Of a stretch of DNA of 64,000 bases, positions 60,546 through 64,000 are shown one piece after another. The stretch is from contig NC_080561.1 in NCBI RefSeq assembly GCF_030253575.1, positions 38,673,564 through 38,737,563 of the forward strand, written 5' to 3'. The notes beneath the pieces are model-generated. The model was not told the origin of the DNA, ran no database searches, and saw nothing but the letters and a program-made list of their open reading frames with translations. The DNA comes from Rhododendron vialii (taxonomy: Eukaryota > Streptophyta > Magnoliopsida > Ericales > Ericaceae). The number at the start of each line of letters is the position of its first letter. The stretch's first letter is position 1. The position numbers and the translations under genes were made by a program.

Positions 60546-61245
60546 TCAGTGGCCTTATCATTTTCGTATTTCCACATTGTAAATTGCTTCTCAGGAGTTT
60601 GACTATGTACAATGAATACATGTGAGATCCACTGAGAGATGTACAAGCTAGTAGACTTAGTGCACTCTTTGTCGGAGAAAACTACATGAAGGTTTTAAAT
60701 AGATACCACGTAGCGTGTGGTTGTTACGTATCAATTTTTTCCGGCTCTTGTATTTTGATATAAGGGTTTAAGTGCTCCGCCTCACCTAGTTCGTGCTATG
60801 TATCATTTGAGTGCCGCTCCTGTTGCACTTGACTTTCGTTGTATCATTCGGTACTTTCGTTGTTGTACATGTTATGCGCTACCGTTATTTTGTCTCTCGT
60901 ACTATATGAATTAACGTACATCAACAACTTATTACTTTGCTCACAGATTTGATACGGATTCGTAAAATTTTGGAATCTTAAACAACCAAATTCTTGGTTG
61001 GGTAGGCGCCAAATGACTGAGATTTTATTAGTTTGTGTTGATGTCAAAATGTGGACGGTTATTCAAGAGCTCCGATAATTTCTTCCAAAACAAGTCCAAG
61101 ACAGGTGGTGTTGACAGTGTTGTATATATATGGTCCTTGCGGTGAATTATGGAATTTGAACCCCTTGAATGGCCAAATCTCAAATTGTATTAAGGAACAG
61201 CACAATTCTGAGACAAAATGGCCTTAAGCCTTACAGGTAAAGAGA
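60546..61245. other. Intergenic, no gene seen
   Basis: AT-rich DNA without coding signal or recognised repeats. Confidence 0.4.
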
Positions 61246-61728
61246 CAGAGCAGGTCCAAGGGTTTTTAATGCTCAATGCCTAATAAAAGAAAAAATGTGT
61301 CTTTAAAGAGTTAATATTTAACAATTTTTATAGCAAAAATCACAATACGAAAAAGGCAAACCAATATAAAATTCTATTAATCATTACATAAGAATACAAA
61401 ATAGTAAGTCTCCAAATAAGCAAATACATATTATCTAAAAAACGCATGATATACTTGAATATTATTCATGTTACATTTCTAGAAGTAAAAGTATCAATCA
61501 AATTTGTATAATCCACCTCTTTCACCAAGCCATTTTTAATTGATAATATGAATGGTGAATTGGGCTAACTCATTACTTCAAATTGGGCATTTTTATTTTA
61601 TTTTATTAGGCTTAAAAAGAGTTCTATTTAAATTCAAGTAATAAAATTACTAGAGTGCCCTTAAAATTTGGGATTTTTGGGATGCCCAAGGCCCAGGCTT
61701 CTTGGGCCTTGTGCTTGGGCTAGCCCTG
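61246..61728. mobile_element. Non-autonomous hAT element with perfect 8-bp target duplication
   Basis: It starts cagagcaggtcc and ends gggctagccctg; the ends are imperfect inverted repeats. It is flanked by taaagaga at 61238-61245 and 61729-61736. The right part holds the ggcccaggcttcttgggcc phrase often seen at the ends of plant hAT MITEs. No transposase. Confidence 0.85.
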
Positions 61729-61736
61729 TAAAGAGA

Positions 61737-61874
61737 GAACCGAAAATGGGTTAACAGAATCAAAAAAGAAGCAGCGATCCAATGAGCAGCTTGATTAGCA
61801 GCTCCAGGAATCCAGGATAGATGCAAATCTAAATCAGAAACCAGTCGCGTGATGTCTTTCATAAGAGTTGACAA
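61737..61874 (-). pseudogene. RNase H-like relic of a retroelement
   Basis: The minus-strand translation DLDLHLSWIPGAANQAAHWI matches the end of the RNase H (RVT_3-type) domain found in plant non-LTR retroelements, where the sequence is typically ...(V/I)PREANQ(V/A)AH.... Only a fragment survives, and a hAT element has inserted just downstream of it. Confidence 0.7.
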
Positions 61875-62559
61875 TACTTAGGAGGTTTCGAACACGAGAC
61901 TTAGGAGAGAACAAACCCTTAATCTCGAGGGTTTGACTACCAACATACGATCCTAAGCTCACCGAATAATACTTGTTTCAGCTTTTGTTGATTTGTTTTG
62001 TGCCACGACAAATTTCGAAATGACTGATTTGTTGAACAGATGATTGGTGGTAATCAAGGGTCCACTCTGCCACTTGGCAATGACCAATTGGTTTTTAAAC
62101 TAAGTCGTCCATCGGTTTCGAAACAACTTCAATAGCACTGCTTTAAGAGCATCTCCAGCATCCTCGCCTCTCCCTCCGAATCGACGGTTTTGCCGAGCCA
62201 AATCCCTCCTCAAGACTGGCTGGATGGCCAGGAACTCAAATCAAGAAACAGGGGATAATATATTGTGCCCACAAGAGATTTGATCTCTTATTCTCTCTCA
62301 TTATTATTGTTTTTTTTTTTGTTGTGGTACTAAAGTTTGAGCAAATGGGTTGTGTACAGCTAGAGTTGCCTTACCCCATGTGACCACTAGTCTTTTTATG
62401 TGTTTTTACTTGATGCCCGTGACAGCAAATTAGCCCACATCCCATGGAGGTCTTATAATGTGTTTGCCCCACCTGTGTCACTAAAAGGACATCAAAAGTG
62501 TTGCGGCGCAATTTAAGCTGTTTTAAAGTTAATAGATCGGCAAATATCTCTGTATATAC
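61875..62559. other. Intergenic, no gene seen
   Basis: A poly(T) run and common repeat-like text are present near 62310; nothing is supportable as a gene. Confidence 0.35.
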
Positions 62560-62705
62560 AGGGGTCCGACGCAGACACAGTCGGGCAGGAGGGTACGAAA
62601 TATAACTATTACTCTGCTTGTCCTGTAAATTGAACGGTTCGGATTAACAGTAAATGTACGGTTGAGATACAATGACGGCGGCAGCCACGGTTTCCATAGC
62701 AGGGG
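62560..62705. mobile_element. MITE remnant
   Basis: attgaacggttcggattaac and flanking ggcagg / gcggcagcc phrases resemble the GATCCGAGCCGTTCA family (48704, 60326), without intact ends. Confidence 0.4.
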
Positions 62706-62810
62706 AAAAGAATTTAGCCTCTTTTACATGAATTGTGGTGCATACTTACAAAAACAAAAAAACAAAAAAACAAAATTTTAGGGACTACAAACTCTAGGAA
62801 AACAATACTA

Positions 62811-63072
62811 CTCCATCCGTCCCAAATTGCTTGTCCCTTTTGGAGAATCTAACTTATTAAGTACAGTACAACAGTATGATTGCTTTATACTTGATTTTTT
62901 TATATTGTCCATTCTTTACAGTACAACAGTACAATTGGTTTAAGAAATGGTAGAGAGAGAAAGGGCAAAATAAGAATCTTCCTAAAATCTATTAGTCATT
63001 TGTGGAAAGTGAACATTTATTTTGGGACATCCCAAAATAAAAAGAGGGACCAACAATTTGGGACGAAGGGAG
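62811..63072. mobile_element. Stowaway-like MITE
   Basis: The left end ctccatccgtcccaaattgc and right end caatttgggacgaagggag are inverted and flanked by TA. The sub-terminal ttgtccctttt is matched by aaaagagggaccaa. Confidence 0.88.
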
Positions 63073-64000
63073 TAGTACCATACCTCATCTTATTTTACTC
63101 CTCCGAACTTCACTAAGATTTCTTCATATATGACATCATTCCTATGACGATCTTGAGTCTGCCAGAATAGTATACATTAAGAGAGAGAGAGAGAGAGCGT
63201 CGATGGTCACGTCTTGTAAGAGAGGCGCATCAATGGTCATGTCTTGTAGGAGAGGTGAACACGTAAATTAACCCGGACACATTGATAATTCCAATTAAAA
63301 ATACCTGGTTATTAAGAGAGGGAACTGGATAATCATCATTAGGGTATGTCTGCAAAACGACCGCTTTTCCTTTTGCATGTTCACTTTATTGCTGTATAGA
63401 GGGGTGGGGGGGTCCATGTAATGGACCTGTAGGGGAGGGGTGGTTTTTCTTGGTGGAGTGATGATCGTCTCCTCTGACCAGAGCACCAGGCATGCTCATG
63501 TTCCCTCTCATGTTGTTCCAAATCTTTTAGTTTATTCCATCCAACATAACAATTGATCAGGGTCCATTTGGATGACAGGTTTCTCGTCCTCTTGTTATAC
63601 ATAGAGTTAAGATCTTAGCCACCTAATGCACATCCGTGAGAGACTGTAGAAGCGCTAAAGCGTCTTTCGAAATTTTTTCTTAAACTACTAAAATTCGCAA
63701 GAGCGTAAACAAGAATTGAGAGCGAGAGCCGAGAGTCGTACTGAAGGATCATGTAATGTAGGTTATGACTAACCTTGCCGGAGAGGGTTCTCTGGGTTAT
63801 AGGCCCCACCCTGTCTCCACTGGTATTATTCTCGGGGGTAGCCTGAAAAAAGTTAAGAATCAAAATTATTGCGCTTTGTGTGGAACTATATTGCACCCAA
63901 TTGAGGATAGCCGGGTTCGTATTTGTGATGTTTAAATCAAACATTTTTGTTTTGGGAAAAGAAAAGATTGCTTCGGGAATGAAATAATGTTGCGTCGTCT
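63073..64000. other. Intergenic, no gene seen
   Basis: It contains a (GA)n tract at 63180-63197, followed by a short imperfect duplication (cgtc/gcatcaatggtca...gtcttgta-agagg) at 63199-63256. No coding signal reaches the window edge. Confidence 0.4.

Overview
The window is nuclear DNA of a flowering plant, most likely a eudicot. The protein-coding genes have many short GT-AG introns in an AT-rich background. All recognisable products are plant families: PASTICCINO1, COPT, class I small heat-shock protein, DUF3527 and inositol-phosphoceramide synthase. The spaces between genes are packed with plant mobile elements. The species cannot be named from the sequence alone.

Gene layout. (1) 1092-3418 (+) is an uncharacterised, Gln-rich plant-specific protein, 5 exons, 422 aa. 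(2) 13162-25339 (+) is PASTICCINO1, a triple-FKBP/TPR immunophilin, reconstructed as 20 coding exons and 621 aa with every splice phase agreeing. (3) 25856-26299 (-) is a COPT/Ctr copper transporter, intronless, convergent with PAS1. (4) 28035-28514 (-) is a class I small heat-shock protein, intronless. (5) 37008-40365 (+) is a DUF3527 protein, 2 coding exons, 957 aa. (6) 40787-47406 (-) is a predicted plastid protein with a UVR-like and a SnoaL/NTF2-like domain, 3 exons, 286 aa, convergent with gene 5; its 4.5 kb intron holds a solo LTR and its first intron an rRNA-derived insertion. (7) 53752-57589 (+) is inositol-phosphoceramide synthase (IPCS/ERH1 type), 12 coding exons, 314 aa. The genes do not form a pathway. 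PAS1 (very-long-chain fatty acid elongation) and IPCS (sphingolipid head groups) both touch sphingolipid metabolism, but their proximity is probably chance.

The rest is mobile-element territory: Stowaway MITEs (TA sites), Mutator-type MITEs with 9-bp target duplications, hAT elements with 8-bp duplications, long-arm foldback elements, two or more SINEs, LINE relics, an RNase H relic, a truncated LTR, and a 1950-bp solo LTR with a perfect 5-bp target duplication. GA/CT microsatellites are frequent, and four genes have a (CT)n tract on the sense strand at the expected transcription start or 5' leader.

The most unusual signals are: about a dozen near-identical 16-bp GAGCGCTC-centred palindromes inside the solo LTR, mostly in pairs 20-23 bp apart; a parallel GGTACC-centred palindrome cluster in an unrelated repeat near 59.5 kb; an antisense 25S rRNA fragment caught in a recent 401-bp tandem duplication; a PAS1 protein that ends in a CaaX-like CSIL; and long pure G tracts in introns. 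All exon models are by eye from reading frame, splice sites and family knowledge; no searches were run.
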